Shown in pieces: positions 49,996 through 60,719 of a stretch of 64,000 bases of DNA. Below the pieces are notes generated by a model. It saw nothing but the letters and a program-made list of their open reading frames with translations, was not told where the DNA came from and searched no databases. This stretch comes from Nostocoides sp. HKS02. GTDB taxonomy: Bacteria > Actinomycetota > Actinomycetes > Actinomycetales > Dermatophilaceae. Made by a program: the position numbers and the translations under genes. The stretch lies in the NCBI RefSeq assembly GCF_009707485.1, contig NZ_CP046121.1, positions 372,001-436,000 on the forward strand. Direction: 5' to 3'. The stretch's first letter is position 1. Each line of letters opens with the position of its first letter.

Positions 49996-51665
49996 GCCCG
50001 TTGAAGATGGGCGGCGCCCAAGTCAAGGCGCTCAGCGCCGAGGAGCTCAAGCTGCGCTCGCGGTCGCTGAGCGACGCCCTGGTCGCGGGCGGCGCGCAGC
50101 TTGACCGGGTCCGGGTGGCCGCCGCTCACGAGGTTGTCACCAAGGTCTCCGAGCGGACGGCCAAGGCCGGGGACCACACCGTCGTGGCGCTCGCCGGCGC
50201 CACGGGTTCGGGCAAGTCGAGCCTGTTCAACGCCCTCGTCGGTGCGCCCGTCGCGCTCGTCGGCGCGCGTCGGCCCACCACGTCCCGGCCGGTGGCGGCG
50301 GTCTGGGGCGAGCAGGACGCCACCGAGCTGCTCGACTGGCTCGCCGTGTCGCAGCGCCACCACGTCGAGTCTGCTCCGGCCGACGGGTCGAGCGTCGGCA
50401 CTCTCGACGGCCTCGTGCTGCTCGACCTGCCCGACTTCGACTCCCGGGTCATCGAGCACCGTGAGGAGGCTGCGCGGGTCCTCGCCCTGGTCGACGTGTT
50501 CGTCTGGGTGACCGACCCCCAGAAGTATGCCGATGCGCGCCTGCACGACGATCACCTGCGGGTCCTCGCGACCCATGACGCCGTGACTGTCGTCGTGCTC
50601 AACCAGTCCGACCGACTCACCGACGACGAGACGAAACGGGTGCGCGCCGACCTCGCGCGGCTCGCCGAGGTCGACGGCATCGGCGGCGTGCAGGTGCTCG
50701 CCACCTCAGCCACGACGGGTGCGGGTATCGCCGACCTCCGGTTGCGGATCGCCGCAGCGGTGGCAGGGCACAACGCCGCCAAGCACCGGCTGGCCGCCGA
50801 CATCCGCGCCGCCGCCGGCCGGCTGCGCAGCGACGTGGCAGACCAGGAGCCCTCGCTGTCCGATGCCGCCGACACCGAGTTGGTCGAGGCCTTGGGCCGC
50901 GCCGCGGGCATCCCGACGGTGGTCGCCGCCGTCGAGCGCGACTATCGCAACCAGGCTTGGGGGCGCACCGGCTGGCCCTTCACCCGGTGGGTCTCGGCAC
51001 TGCGCCCGGACCCGATGAAGCGGCTGCGGCTGGAGTCCCGCGACGCCGTCGACACCAAGCTGGCCGTCACGGCCTCAGACGTCCGCAGCGTGCTCGGCCG
51101 TTCCTCCCTGCCGCCGCCCTCGCCTGCGGCGCGCGCCAGCGTGGAGCTGGCCACCCGGCGGGTCGGCGACGCCGCTGCCGAGGGGCTGCCCCCGCGGTGG
51201 GCGGAGGCCGTTGCCGATGCCGCCACGCCACCTGGCCCGGACCTCGCCGACGCCCTCGACCAGGCCATCGTGGGCACCTCGCTGAAGATGCGCCCTCCGT
51301 TGTGGTGGCGGGTCTTCGGCCTCTCCCAGCTGCTGCTCGCCGCCGTCGCGGTGCTGGGACTGGTGTGGCTCGTGGTCCTGGTGGTGTTGGGGTGGCTCGC
51401 GCTGCCCGAGGTGCAGCCTCCGCGGCTCGGGCCGCTCCCGTACCCGTTGCTCATGTTCGCCGGTGGCCTGCTGCTGGGGCTGGCGCTCGCGTCGCTCAGC
51501 CGCAGCCTCGGGCGGGTCGGCGCGCGACGTCGGGGCCAGCACGTGCGTGAGCTCTTGCTGGGCGCCGTCTCGACGGTCGCCGTCGACCGGATCATGGCCC
51601 CGGTCCGGGCGGTCCTCGCCCGCCACCGCGACACCCGCGGAGCCCTCGACCGCGCCGCTCACTGA
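49992..51665 (+). CDS. YfjP-type / dynamin-like GTPase, second of a pair
   Basis: A 557-residue GTPase. The P-loop is VALAGATGSGKSSLFNALVG (about 65-84), switch I is RRPTTSRPVAAVWG, G3 is LVLLDLPDFDSR, and G4 is VVLNQSDRLTDDE. The C-terminal part has two membrane helices (LLLAAVAVLGLVWLVVLVVLGWL and YPLLMFAGGLLLGLALASL). The four-base ATGA overlap with the preceding GTPase strongly suggests a hetero-complex. Membrane remodelling is the likely role by analogy with dynamins. Confidence 0.82.
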   Translation: MSPLKMGGAQVKALSAEELKLRSRSLSDALVAGGAQLDRVRVAAAHEVVTKVSERTAKAGDHTVVALAGATGSGKSSLFNALVGAPVALVGARRPTTSRPVAAVWGEQDATELLDWLAVSQRHHVESAPADGSSVGTLDGLVLLDLPDFDSRVIEHREEAARVLALVDVFVWVTDPQKYADARLHDDHLRVLATHDAVTVVVLNQSDRLTDDETKRVRADLARLAEVDGIGGVQVLATSATTGAGIADLRLRIAAAVAGHNAAKHRLAADIRAAAGRLRSDVADQEPSLSDAADTELVEALGRAAGIPTVVAAVERDYRNQAWGRTGWPFTRWVSALRPDPMKRLRLESRDAVDTKLAVTASDVRSVLGRSSLPPPSPAARASVELATRRVGDAAAEGLPPRWAEAVADAATPPGPDLADALDQAIVGTSLKMRPPLWWRVFGLSQLLLAAVAVLGLVWLVVLVVLGWLALPEVQPPRLGPLPYPLLMFAGGLLLGLALASLSRSLGRVGARRRGQHVRELLLGAVSTVAVDRIMAPVRAVLARHRDTRGALDRAAH

Positions 51666-51782
51666 GTCGGCGGGTCATCGCCGGGGTTGTCGCGTCGGCG
51701 GTTCACACGCCGACGACCTGGACGGGCTCGTCCACAGGGGCGCTGCGCCCGCGTCGCCGGCGACGCTGAGGTCTTCCACGCT

Positions 51783-51810
51783 TGCCTGACCCCGGAACCG
51801 GGGTCAGGCA
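51783..51810. promoter_or_regulatory. Near-perfect palindrome in the ssb leader
   Basis: TGCCTGACCCCGG, AA, CCGGGGTCAGGCA: 13-bp arms separated by two bases. It ends 16 bases before the ssb ATG, just ahead of its GGGGAGA ribosome site. It may be the terminator of the GTPase pair (118 bases downstream of their stop) or an operator/leader hairpin controlling ssb. Confidence 0.65.
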
Positions 51811-51826
51811 GATGAGGGGAGACATC

Positions 51827-52417
51827 ATGAACGAGATCTACACCACGGTGCAGGGACGAGTCGTGGCCACGCCGGAGTCGCGCGTCACCCGCGGAGGCGT
51901 GCCGTTCACCGCCTTCCGGCTGGCGTCGACGGTGCGCCGGCCCAACCCGCAGTCGCGGGAGTACGAGGACGGCCCGACGAACTTCTTCAGCGTGACGGCC
52001 TTCCGCACACTCGGGGCCAACGTCGGCAACTCCCTGAAGAAGGGCGACCCGGTCGTGGTCTACGGCCGGATGCGCGTCAACCAGTGGATGCGCAGCGACA
52101 ACATCCCCGCGACCTCGGTCGAGATCGACGCCTACTGCGTCGGCCACGACCTGACCTGGGGGACCACCGAGCTCGTGCGGGTGTCCCGCGCCCAGGTGGA
52201 CCAGACTGACCGGCTTGCCGACGAGGCGGTCCAGAGCACGCACGCCGGGTTCGAACGAGAGCTCCTGGCCGAGGATGCCGACTCCGACCCCTACGTCCTG
52301 CGCGAGGGCAACGCGCCCGGGGCGACCGAGCCGGCGCCGGGGCAGTTCGCCCATCGCGACGACGACGCCCCCGCTGCGGACGAGAAGACGGACCAGCCCC
52401 GGCTCACCGCGGTGTGA
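51827..52417 (+). CDS. ssb: Single-stranded DNA-binding protein, paralogue type
   Basis: A 196-residue OB-fold protein: MNEIYTTVQGRVVATPESRV, FTAFRLASTVRR, TNFFSVTAFRTLGANVGNSLKKGDPVVVYGRMRVNQW. The C-terminal region is acidic but ends QPRLTAV, lacking the DDDIPF-type tip that recruits repair proteins in the main SSB. It is therefore probably the second actinobacterial SSB, not the replication one. ATG 51827 is chosen over the longer frame because the OB fold starts there and a ribosome site precedes it. Linkage to the dynamin-like pair is notable. Confidence 0.88.
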   Translation: MNEIYTTVQGRVVATPESRVTRGGVPFTAFRLASTVRRPNPQSREYEDGPTNFFSVTAFRTLGANVGNSLKKGDPVVVYGRMRVNQWMRSDNIPATSVEIDAYCVGHDLTWGTTELVRVSRAQVDQTDRLADEAVQSTHAGFERELLAEDADSDPYVLREGNAPGATEPAPGQFAHRDDDAPAADEKTDQPRLTAV

Positions 52418-52470
52418 CCGCCGGTGACACGGATTCGGGCATGGGGGCGTCGGCGGATAGCCTTGCCCCC

Positions 52471-54154
<1,684 letters not shown>

Positions 54155-54169
54155 CGCGCGCGACCTCGG

Positions 54170-54781
54170 TCAGCGCGCTCGGACGAGCCGCAGGCCGAGG
54201 TCCGCGTAGGCCTCGCCGATGGCCTGCGGCGTGCGCTTGATCTCCGGGTCGTACCACCGCGCCACGTCGACGGCCATCGACATCAGCGCCAAGGTCGTAT
54301 CGGGGACGTCGTCGACGGCGAACTCGCCGCTGGCCACGCCGTCCGCAACGACCTGCCGCAGCACGCCGTCGATCTCCTTGCGCAGGGCGAGCACGGCGTC
54401 GCGGTGCTCGGAGGTGAGGTTGGCGAACTCGTACTGCACGATCCGGGCGACGCGGAAGTGCTCGGCATGCCACTGGGCGAAGGTCGCCATGATCGCCCGC
54501 AGGGCCTCGCCCGGGGAGTCGGCGCCGTCGGCGGCAGCCAGCAGCAGGTCGCGGGCCGCCACGTGCCCCTCGCGGCTGAGCTGGTACAGCAGCTCCTCCT
54601 TCGAGGCGAAGTGGACGTAGACCCCGGCGGGCGACAGCCCGGCCCGCGAGGCGATGTCGCGGGTGGTGGTCGCGTGGAAGCCCCGGTCGGCGAACGCCTC
54701 GGCGGCCGCATCGAGGAGGCGGTGCGGGGCGTCGGTGCCCGTTTCCGCGGGCCGCGCAGGGGAGGACATGGTTGACAGCAT
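54170..54781 (-). CDS. TetR-family transcriptional regulator
   Basis: A 203-residue repressor. The N-terminal helix-turn-helix is LLDAAAEAFADRGFHATTTR, then SRAGLSPAGVYVHFASKEELL. The C-terminal ligand domain belongs to the group controlling acyl-CoA metabolism. It is divergent from an acyl-CoA dehydrogenase operon, with a perfect 8-bp-arm inverted repeat between them. ATG 54781 or 54769 could be the start. The same operator core is found before the fabG-type gene at 61.5 kb, suggesting a second target. Confidence 0.9.
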   Translation of the reverse strand: MLSTMSSPARPAETGTDAPHRLLDAAAEAFADRGFHATTTRDIASRAGLSPAGVYVHFASKEELLYQLSREGHVAARDLLLAAADGADSPGEALRAIMATFAQWHAEHFRVARIVQYEFANLTSEHRDAVLALRKEIDGVLRQVVADGVASGEFAVDDVPDTTLALMSMAVDVARWYDPEIKRTPQAIGEAYADLGLRLVRAR

Positions 54782-54796
54782 GCCTCAGTCATCGCA

Positions 54797-54816
54797 GACT
54801 AAGCAAGCGCTTAGTC
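54797..54816. promoter_or_regulatory. TetR operator between regulator and acyl-CoA dehydrogenase
   Basis: GACTAAGC-AAGC-GCTTAGTC is a perfect inverted repeat, core CTAAGC-N4-GCTTAG. It also fits 13 of the 14 positions of the KstR2-type pattern AnCAAGnnCTTGnT in register AGCAAGCGCTTAGT. It lies 16 bases from the regulator ATG and 17 bases before the dehydrogenase ATG. Confidence 0.8.
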
Positions 54817-54832
54817 ACCTTGGAGGAACGCC

Positions 54833-55979
54833 ATGCCCCGCAACATCTACGGCCCCGACCACGAGGCCTTCCGCAGCTCGGTCCAGGAGTTCGTCGACCG
54901 GACCCTGAAGCCCCGCGCCGAGCAGATGCTCGAGGTCAAGTCGATCGACCGCGACATCTGGAAAGAGGCCGGCAGCCAGGGCCTCTTCGGCCTCGACATC
55001 CCGGAGGAGTTCGGGGGCGCCGGCGCGGAGGACTACCGGTTCAACGCGATCGCCGCCGAGGTCATCTCAGGCTTCAACTTCGCGGTGTCCTCCTGCTTCG
55101 GCATCCACTCGGACGTGTGCCCCCCGTACCTCGTCGACCTTGGCACCCAGGAGCAGAAGCAGCGCTGGCTGCCCGGCATGGCCAACGGTGACCTCATCTG
55201 CGCGATCGCGATGACCGAGCCGTCCGGTGGCTCCGACCTGGCCGCCCTCAAGACCACGGCCTTGCGCGACGGTGAGGACTGGATCCTCAACGGGTCCAAG
55301 ACCTTCATCACCAACGGCTACCAGGCCGACCTGGTCATCGTGGCCGCCCGCACCGACCCCTCCAAGGGCGCCAAGGGCATCACGTTGTTCATGATCGAGG
55401 CCGGCATGGACGGCTTCAGTCGCGGCCGCAAGCTCGACAAGGTGGGTCAGGAGGAGTCCGACACCGCCGAGCTTGTTCTTCGAGAACGTCCGGGTCCCCG
55501 ACGCCAACCGCCTCGGCGACGAGGGCATGGGCTTCATCGCGATGATGCAGCGGCTGCCCCAGGAGCGCGTCGGTGCGGCGGTCGCCAACACCGCGCACGC
55601 CTTCCAGATCCTGCGCGAGACCATCGCCTACACCAAGGAGCGCAAGGCCTTCGGCCAGCCGATCGGGTCGTTCCAGCACAACAAGTTCAAGATCGCCGAG
55701 CTCCAGACGCGCCTCGAGGTCACCCAGGCGTACGTCGACGACTGCATCGCGGCCCACGCGGAGAAGAAGCTCACGCCCGTCGACGCGGCCAAAGCGAAGT
55801 GGTTCTCGGCCCAGGTGCAGAACGACGTGCTCGATGAGTGCGTGCAGCTCTACGGCGGCTACGGCTTCATGAACGAGTACCGCGTCGCCCGCGCGTGGCG
55901 TGACGCCCGCGTCTCGAAGATCTGGGCGGGGTCGAACGAAATCATGAAGGAGCTCATCGGCCGCGACCTTGGCCTCTGA
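54833..55979 (+). CDS. Acyl-CoA dehydrogenase, with apparent +1 frameshift
   Basis: An FAD enzyme of about 381 residues introducing a double bond in an acyl-CoA. Motifs are LFGLDIPEEFGGAGAEDYRF, CAIAMTEPSGGSDLAALKTT, GSKTFITNGYQADLVIVAAR, and in the second frame FENVRVPDANRLG, TKERKAFGQPIGSFQHNKFK and the C-terminal QLYGGYGFMNEYRVARAWRDARV with the EIMKELIGRDLG end. The frame breaks at 55472-55475, where CTTGTTC replaces the expected CTGTTC (Leu-Phe). This is the same change as in ettA. The ribosome site GGAGG precedes ATG 54833. It is first of a four-gene operon under the TetR operator. Confidence 0.87.
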
Positions 55980-55980
55980 G

Positions 55981-56739
55981 GTGGGGGTCCACGACGGCGC
56001 CGTCGCCATCATCACCGGCGCCTCGCGGGGCATCGGGCTCGGCATCGCCGAGAAGCTGGTCGCGGAGGGTGCTCGGGTGGTGATCACCGCGCGCAAGCCG
56101 GAGGCGCTGGCCGAGGCGGTGGCGCGCCTCGGTGGCGCTGAGCATGCCTTGGGCGTGCCGGGCAACGCCGCCGACGAGGCCCACCAGGACGAGGTGATCC
56201 ACGCGGCACGGGACACCTTCGGAGGGCTCGACTACCTGGTCAACAACACCGGGATCAACCCGGTCTACGGCCCGATCCTCGATGCGCCGCTGGACGTCGC
56301 CCGCAAGATCATGGAGGTCAACGTCCTCTCGGCGTTCTCGTGGACCCAGAAGGCCGTGGCCGCCGGACTCGGCGGCGGGGACGTCCCCGGGGCGGTGGTC
56401 AATGTCGCCTCCATCGCTGGGCTGGGCGCGACCGGCACCATCGGCTGGTATGCCGTGAGCAAGGCAGCGCTGATCCACCTCACCGTGGAGCTGGCCTACC
56501 AGCTCGGCCCGCAGCTGCGTATCAACGCGGTGGCGCCTGCCGTCGTCAAGACCCAGTTCGCGCAGGCGCTCTACGAGGGTCGCGAGGAGAAGGTGGCCGC
56601 GGCCTACCCGATGAAGCGCCTCGGGGCCCCCGAAGACGTCGCCGGTGCCGTCTCCTTCCTGCTGTCCAAGGATGCCAGCTGGGTGACCGGCCAGACCCTC
56701 GTCGTCGACGGCGGCGTGACGCTCGGCGGCAACCTGTGA
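55981..56739 (+). CDS. SDR family oxidoreductase
   Basis: A 252-residue short-chain dehydrogenase. The NAD(P) motif is VAIITGASRGIGLGIAEKL, the NNTG segment is in YLVNNTGINPVYG, and the catalytic Ser and YAVSK lie in NVASIAGLGATGTIGWYAVSK. The start is GTG 55981, one base after the dehydrogenase stop; TTG 55969 would overlap that gene. It is probably a hydroxyacyl-CoA or steroid-like dehydrogenase acting with the acyl-CoA dehydrogenase; the substrate is not known. Confidence 0.87.
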   Translation: MGVHDGAVAIITGASRGIGLGIAEKLVAEGARVVITARKPEALAEAVARLGGAEHALGVPGNAADEAHQDEVIHAARDTFGGLDYLVNNTGINPVYGPILDAPLDVARKIMEVNVLSAFSWTQKAVAAGLGGGDVPGAVVNVASIAGLGATGTIGWYAVSKAALIHLTVELAYQLGPQLRINAVAPAVVKTQFAQALYEGREEKVAAAYPMKRLGAPEDVAGAVSFLLSKDASWVTGQTLVVDGGVTLGGNL

Positions 56740-57527
56740 CCCTCGACCTCACGGGCCGCACCGTCGTGGTGACCGGCGCGGGCAGGGGAATCGGCGCGGC
56801 ATACGCGAAAGCCTTTGTGGCGCAAGGCGCGAACGTCGTGGTCAACGACCTCGACCCGGTCACGGCCGAAGCCACGGCAGCCGACCTCGGCGCCGTCGCG
56901 CTGCCCGGTGACGCATCGAGCGAGAGCGGCGTGCAGGCCCTGGTCGACGCGGTGCGCGAGCGGTTCGAGCGCATCGATGTCTACTGCGCGAACGCGGGTG
57001 TGGCACGAGGTGGCACCGAGGCGGTCGACGAGAAGGCCTGGGAGGTGTCGTGGAACGTCAACGTCATGGCCCACGTCCGGGCCGCCAAGCTGCTCGTGCC
57101 CGAGTGGCTCGAGCGGGGGAGCGGCACGTTCGTCAGCACCGCCTCAGCGGCGGGCCTGCTGTCGATCCCCGGTGCTGCCCCGTACGCGGTCACCAAACAT
57201 GCGGCTGTCGCGTTCGCCGAGTGGCTGTCGATGACCTACGGGGACAAAGGAATCAGTGTCCATGCGGTCTGCCCCCAAGGCGTCCGCACCGACATGCTGT
57301 GGAGCTCGGGCGCCGCAGGCCGGGCGCTCATGGAGCCCTCGGCTGTCGACCCCGACGACGTGGCGCGTGACCTCCTCGCCGCGATGGAGGCCGGACGCTT
57401 TCTCGTCCTGCCGCACCCCGAGGTGGGACCGATGTATGCCGCCCGCGCGGCCGACCCCGACCGCTGGCTCGCCGGGATGCGGCGGATGGCTGCGGGGCTA
57501 CCCGCGGTCACCCTCGGCACCGACTGA
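56736..57527 (+). CDS. SDR family oxidoreductase
   Basis: A 263-residue short-chain dehydrogenase. TVVVTGAGRGIGAAYAKAFV binds cofactor, NDLD after the second strand suggests NAD, and VYCANAGVARGG replaces the usual NNAG. The catalytic Ser/Tyr/Lys are in FVSTASAAGLLSIPGAAPYAVTKHA. GTG 56736 overlaps the previous stop (GTGA). It is the third gene of the acyl-CoA operon. Confidence 0.87.
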   Translation: MTLDLTGRTVVVTGAGRGIGAAYAKAFVAQGANVVVNDLDPVTAEATAADLGAVALPGDASSESGVQALVDAVRERFERIDVYCANAGVARGGTEAVDEKAWEVSWNVNVMAHVRAAKLLVPEWLERGSGTFVSTASAAGLLSIPGAAPYAVTKHAAVAFAEWLSMTYGDKGISVHAVCPQGVRTDMLWSSGAAGRALMEPSAVDPDDVARDLLAAMEAGRFLVLPHPEVGPMYAARAADPDRWLAGMRRMAAGLPAVTLGTD

Positions 57528-57544
57528 GGCGGGAGAGCTCAACA

Positions 57545-58531
57545 GTGAAGGTCTGGCAGGTGAGCGCCCTCGGTGAGCCGGGCACCGTGATGACCCTCGC
57601 GGAGGTGCCCGAGCCCGTGGTCACGCCGGGGCATGTGCTGGTCCGCGTCCGCGCGACAGCCCTCAACTTCCCCGACGTCCTCATGGTGCGCGGGCTCTAC
57701 CAGGTCCGTCCCGAGCTGCCCTTCGTCCCCGGCGTCGAGGTCTGCGGTGACGTGGTCGAGGTCGGACCCGACGTCGTCGGCCTGACTGTGGGCGACCGCG
57801 TCGTGGGAACCACCGCCGTGCCCCACGGCGGTCTCGCCGAGGTGTGCCTCATGCCGGCGACGGGCACCTTCGCGGCGCCTGCGCCCCTCTCCGACGCGGA
57901 GGCGAGCGCGCTGACCATCGGCTACCAGACGGCATACGTCGGGTTGGCGCGGCGCGCGGCGCTCGCGCCCGGGGAGACCGTCGTCGTGCACGCCGCGGCC
58001 GGAGGCGTGGGCAGCGCCGCCGTCCAGGTCGCGAAGGCGCTCGGTGCGAGGGTGGTCGCTGTCGTCGGCAGCGAGGCGAAGGCGGTCGTCGCCCGCGAGG
58101 CGGGTGCCGACGTCGTCGTCGACCGTTCCGGCGACGACCTGGTCGGTGCCCTCAAGGAGGCCGTCGGGCCAGAGGGAGCGGACGTCGTGTTCGACCCGGT
58201 GGGAGGCGCGTCGTTCGAGGCGTCGACCAAGGTCATCGGGTTCGAGGGGCGGATCGTCGTCGTGGGCTTCACCAGCGGGCAGATCCCGGCTCCGGGGCTG
58301 AATCACGCGCTGGTGAAGAACTACTCGATCCTCGGGCTGCACTGGGGGCTGTACCTCCAGCGCAAGCACGCCGTCGCGGCGCAGGCGCACACCAGGCTGT
58401 CCGAGTGGGCCGGTGCCGGGGTGATCCGGCCGATGGTGTCCGACCAGGTCCCGTTCGAGGATGCGCCCAGCGCCCTGACCCGGCTCGGAGCCGGGGAGAG
58501 CACGGGACGCATCGTCGTGCTCGGCGCCTGA
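57545..58531 (+). CDS. NADPH:quinone oxidoreductase family protein (MDR superfamily)
   Basis: A 328-residue zinc-independent medium-chain reductase: ALNFPDVLMVRGLYQVRPELPFVPG, then VVVHAAAGGVGSAAVQVAKA as the nucleotide site, VFDPVGGASFEAS and the C-terminal GRIVVLGA. No catalytic-zinc Cys/His/Cys set is seen. Enzymes of this group reduce quinones or enoyl thioesters. It is the last gene of the TetR-controlled operon, starting at GTG 57545, 17 bases after the second SDR. Confidence 0.88.
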   Translation: MKVWQVSALGEPGTVMTLAEVPEPVVTPGHVLVRVRATALNFPDVLMVRGLYQVRPELPFVPGVEVCGDVVEVGPDVVGLTVGDRVVGTTAVPHGGLAEVCLMPATGTFAAPAPLSDAEASALTIGYQTAYVGLARRAALAPGETVVVHAAAGGVGSAAVQVAKALGARVVAVVGSEAKAVVAREAGADVVVDRSGDDLVGALKEAVGPEGADVVFDPVGGASFEASTKVIGFEGRIVVVGFTSGQIPAPGLNHALVKNYSILGLHWGLYLQRKHAVAAQAHTRLSEWAGAGVIRPMVSDQVPFEDAPSALTRLGAGESTGRIVVLGA

Positions 58532-58555
58532 GGCGCGCCGCGCGACCTCGGCTGC

Positions 58556-59050
58556 TCAGCCCGCCAACCCCTGGGCGACCCTCTCGAGGGCGTCGTAGGA
58601 GTCGTTCAGCCCGCTCTCCATGCCCGAGGCGAGCACCATGTCGACGGTTTCGGGGGAGTCGTAGGTGATGACAGCTCGCAGCGTGGTGGCACCGTCCTGC
58701 TCGGTGTAGGTGGACTCGACGAGCGAGGGCGGGCTCGCGATGGTGTCGAAGACCTCGGTGTGGACGATGCGGTCGGGCGGGTCGAGCTCGCGGTACTCGC
58801 CCGAGAAGGACACCTCCTCGCCGCCGGGGGTGACCTGGGCGAAGTGCCAGCGGCCGCCGACCCGCAGGTCGACCTCGCAGATGGTCACCTCGCCGTGACC
58901 GGCGCCCCACCACTGGCGGATGTGGTCCGGGTTGGTCATCGCCTCGTAGACCAGTGCTGCGGGTGCGGCGAAGGTGCGGGTGATGACGAGCTGGCGACCG
59001 TCGCGGGTCACCGTGGCGTGCTGGTGCGTGTCGGATGCGGTGTGGCTCAT
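58556..59050 (-). CDS. SRPBCC (AHSA1-type) domain protein
   Basis: A 164-residue START-like domain: LVITRTFAAPAALVYEAMTNPDHIRQWWG, VDLRVGGRWHFAQVTPGGEEVSFSGEYRELDPPDRIVHTEVF and the C-terminal MESGLNDSYDALERVAQ. This is the AHSA1/CalC group, commonly paired with an ArsR-type regulator as here (four-base overlap). The role is unknown; ligand binding in the hydrophobic cavity is typical. ATG 59050 is chosen because the longer frame merges with the regulator gene. Confidence 0.88.
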   Translation of the reverse strand: MSHTASDTHQHATVTRDGRQLVITRTFAAPAALVYEAMTNPDHIRQWWGAGHGEVTICEVDLRVGGRWHFAQVTPGGEEVSFSGEYRELDPPDRIVHTEVFDTIASPPSLVESTYTEQDGATTLRAVITYDSPETVDMVLASGMESGLNDSYDALERVAQGLAG

Positions 59051-59415
59051 GGCTGCTCCTTGCGTGCGTCGGGCGCGGGGCCCTGGATGCGGGTGAGGTA
59101 GGCGTCGAGGCTGTCGAGGTTGGCCTCCCAGTGGCGGCGGTACTCCTCCAGCCACGACGTCGCGCTCTTGAGGGGGGTGGCCGTGATGCGGCAGTTCCGG
59201 CGCTGCCCCTCGCGGTCCTTGGCGATCAGCCCGGCCCGCTCCAGCACCGAGAGGTGCTTGGAGATGGCCGGAAGGGTCATGGCGAACGGCTCGGCGAGCT
59301 CGCCGACCGAGGCGTCCCCGTGCGCGAGGCGCTCGAGGATGGCGCGTCGGGTCGGGTCGGCCAGGGCGGCGAAGGTGCTGCTGAGTCCGTCGTGCTCCAC
59401 GGTTCGTCCCGTCAT
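59047..59415 (-). CDS. ArsR/SmtB-family transcriptional regulator
   Basis: A 122-residue winged-helix regulator: TFAALADPTRRAILERLAHGDASVGELAEPFAMTLPAISKHLSVLERAGLI, followed by the DREGQRRNCRIT wing. Metal-binding CxC motifs of ArsR/SmtB are absent, so it belongs to the non-metal subgroup paired with SRPBCC proteins. ATG 59415 lies at the edge of an AT-rich inverted repeat, suggesting autoregulation and little or no 5' leader. Confidence 0.88.
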   Translation of the reverse strand: MTGRTVEHDGLSSTFAALADPTRRAILERLAHGDASVGELAEPFAMTLPAISKHLSVLERAGLIAKDREGQRRNCRITATPLKSATSWLEEYRRHWEANLDSLDAYLTRIQGPAPDARKEQP

Positions 59416-59435
59416 TAACCAAACAGTTAATTAAC
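59415..59435. promoter_or_regulatory. AT-rich inverted repeats at the ArsR gene start
   Basis: TTAAC (59415-59419), six bases, GTTAA (59426-59430), TTAAC (59431-59435); the last two form the palindrome GTTAATTAAC. Directly adjoining the regulator ATG, this is a likely self-operator overlapping the promoter. Confidence 0.6.
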
Positions 59436-59473
59436 TGCACTGGAAACGATCGTGGCGCGACCGTCGTCTGTCA

Positions 59474-60707
59474 AGAGCTGGGGAGAGCCCCGAGATCGCG
59501 GGTCGCCTCAACCGCGCGCACGGTGAGCTGGTCGAGATCGGCGCCCAGCTGCTCGAGGGCGGTCACTGGGGCGATGGCGGGTTTCGATCGGCGGAGCACT
59601 ACCTCGTCGTCCGTGCCGGACTGTCGCCGGCCCACGCACGCGACATCCTGACCATGGCGAGGCGTGGCGCTGAGCTGCCGGCGGCGCGCGCGGCGCTGCG
59701 GCAGGGTGGACTGTCGTTGGACCAGGTCGCCGTGGTTGCCCAGCACGTGCCCGCGAGCCACCAGCGGTCGATGACGGACTTCGCCCGGCATGCCACGGTT
59801 CCCCAGCTGCGACGCGCGGTGAGCCGCCACGCCTTCGTCGTCGGAGCGAGCGCCGACGACGACCGGTCCAGGTCCGTGCGGCGTGCCTGTGCCCGTCCGG
59901 AGCTGTCGATGCACTATGACCCGGACGGGCGGTTCCAGCTCCGATACAGCGCAGGCCACCGTGGGTGCCCTGGTCGAGCAAGCGGTCAGGGAGGCCAAGG
60001 ACGCGCTGTTCCTCGACCCCGCAGTGACCGCTCCCGGCGATGCGGACGCGGCAGATCCACACTCGCCGAGCTATGCCGACGCGTTCGAGGAGGTGGCGAA
60101 CCGTTCGCTGGCATCGGTCAGCTCATCGAGCCGAGCCGCGCACTACCGCGTCTACGTGCACCTTGCGACCGACGGCGCATGGGTGGGCGGCCGCCATGCC
60201 ATCCCCATGCCGCTGGTCCAGCGGTTCCTCTCCGATGGCGTACTGCAGCCGGTGTGGGAGACCGAGGGTCGACCGGTCAGCGTGGGGCGGGACCTGCGGA
60301 TCCTGCCGCTGCGGTCGCGCCGGCTCGTGGAGGACCGCGACCGCGGCTGCCGGTTCCCGGGCTGCACCACCACGCGGTTCGTGGAGATCCACCACCTGCT
60401 CGACTGGGCGAGTGGCGGCGCGACCGACGTGGACAACCTCGTCAGCCTGTGCCCCTTCCACCATGACGGCGTGACGCGTGGCGATTTCACCATGACGGGC
60501 GACCCCACCCGGCCCGATGGCCTCGCCGTCACCAATCGCTACGGCGTGCCGGTCGGCTCTCCCCGCTGGCGCGACCTCTCCCCACCCGCTGGGGCCGACC
60601 CGCCCCAGTGGGGCGTGCGGGCGGCATACGAACCGCCGTCGGGGGAAGCAGCGCGGTGGCGCGACATCGAGATCCCACCAGACGCCGATCTCGCCTTCGC
60701 GGGTTGA
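59474..60707 (+). pseudogene. DUF222/HNH endonuclease family protein, 5'-truncated and frameshifted
   Basis: The reading frame enters with EIAGRLNRAHGELVEIGAQLL, then AEHYLVVRAGLSPAHARDIL, the middle of a DUF222 domain, but no start codon precedes it in frame before a stop. A +1 shift near 59943 moves the C-terminal half to another frame (TVGALVEQAVREAKDALFLD) leading to the HNH module (RDRGCRFPGCTTTRFVEIHHLLDW, then NLVSLCPFHHDGVTRG). These 13E12-repeat-like proteins are multicopy in actinobacteria. With both a missing N-terminus and a frameshift this copy is probably dead. Confidence 0.8.
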
Positions 60708-60719
60708 GGACTGCAGAGC

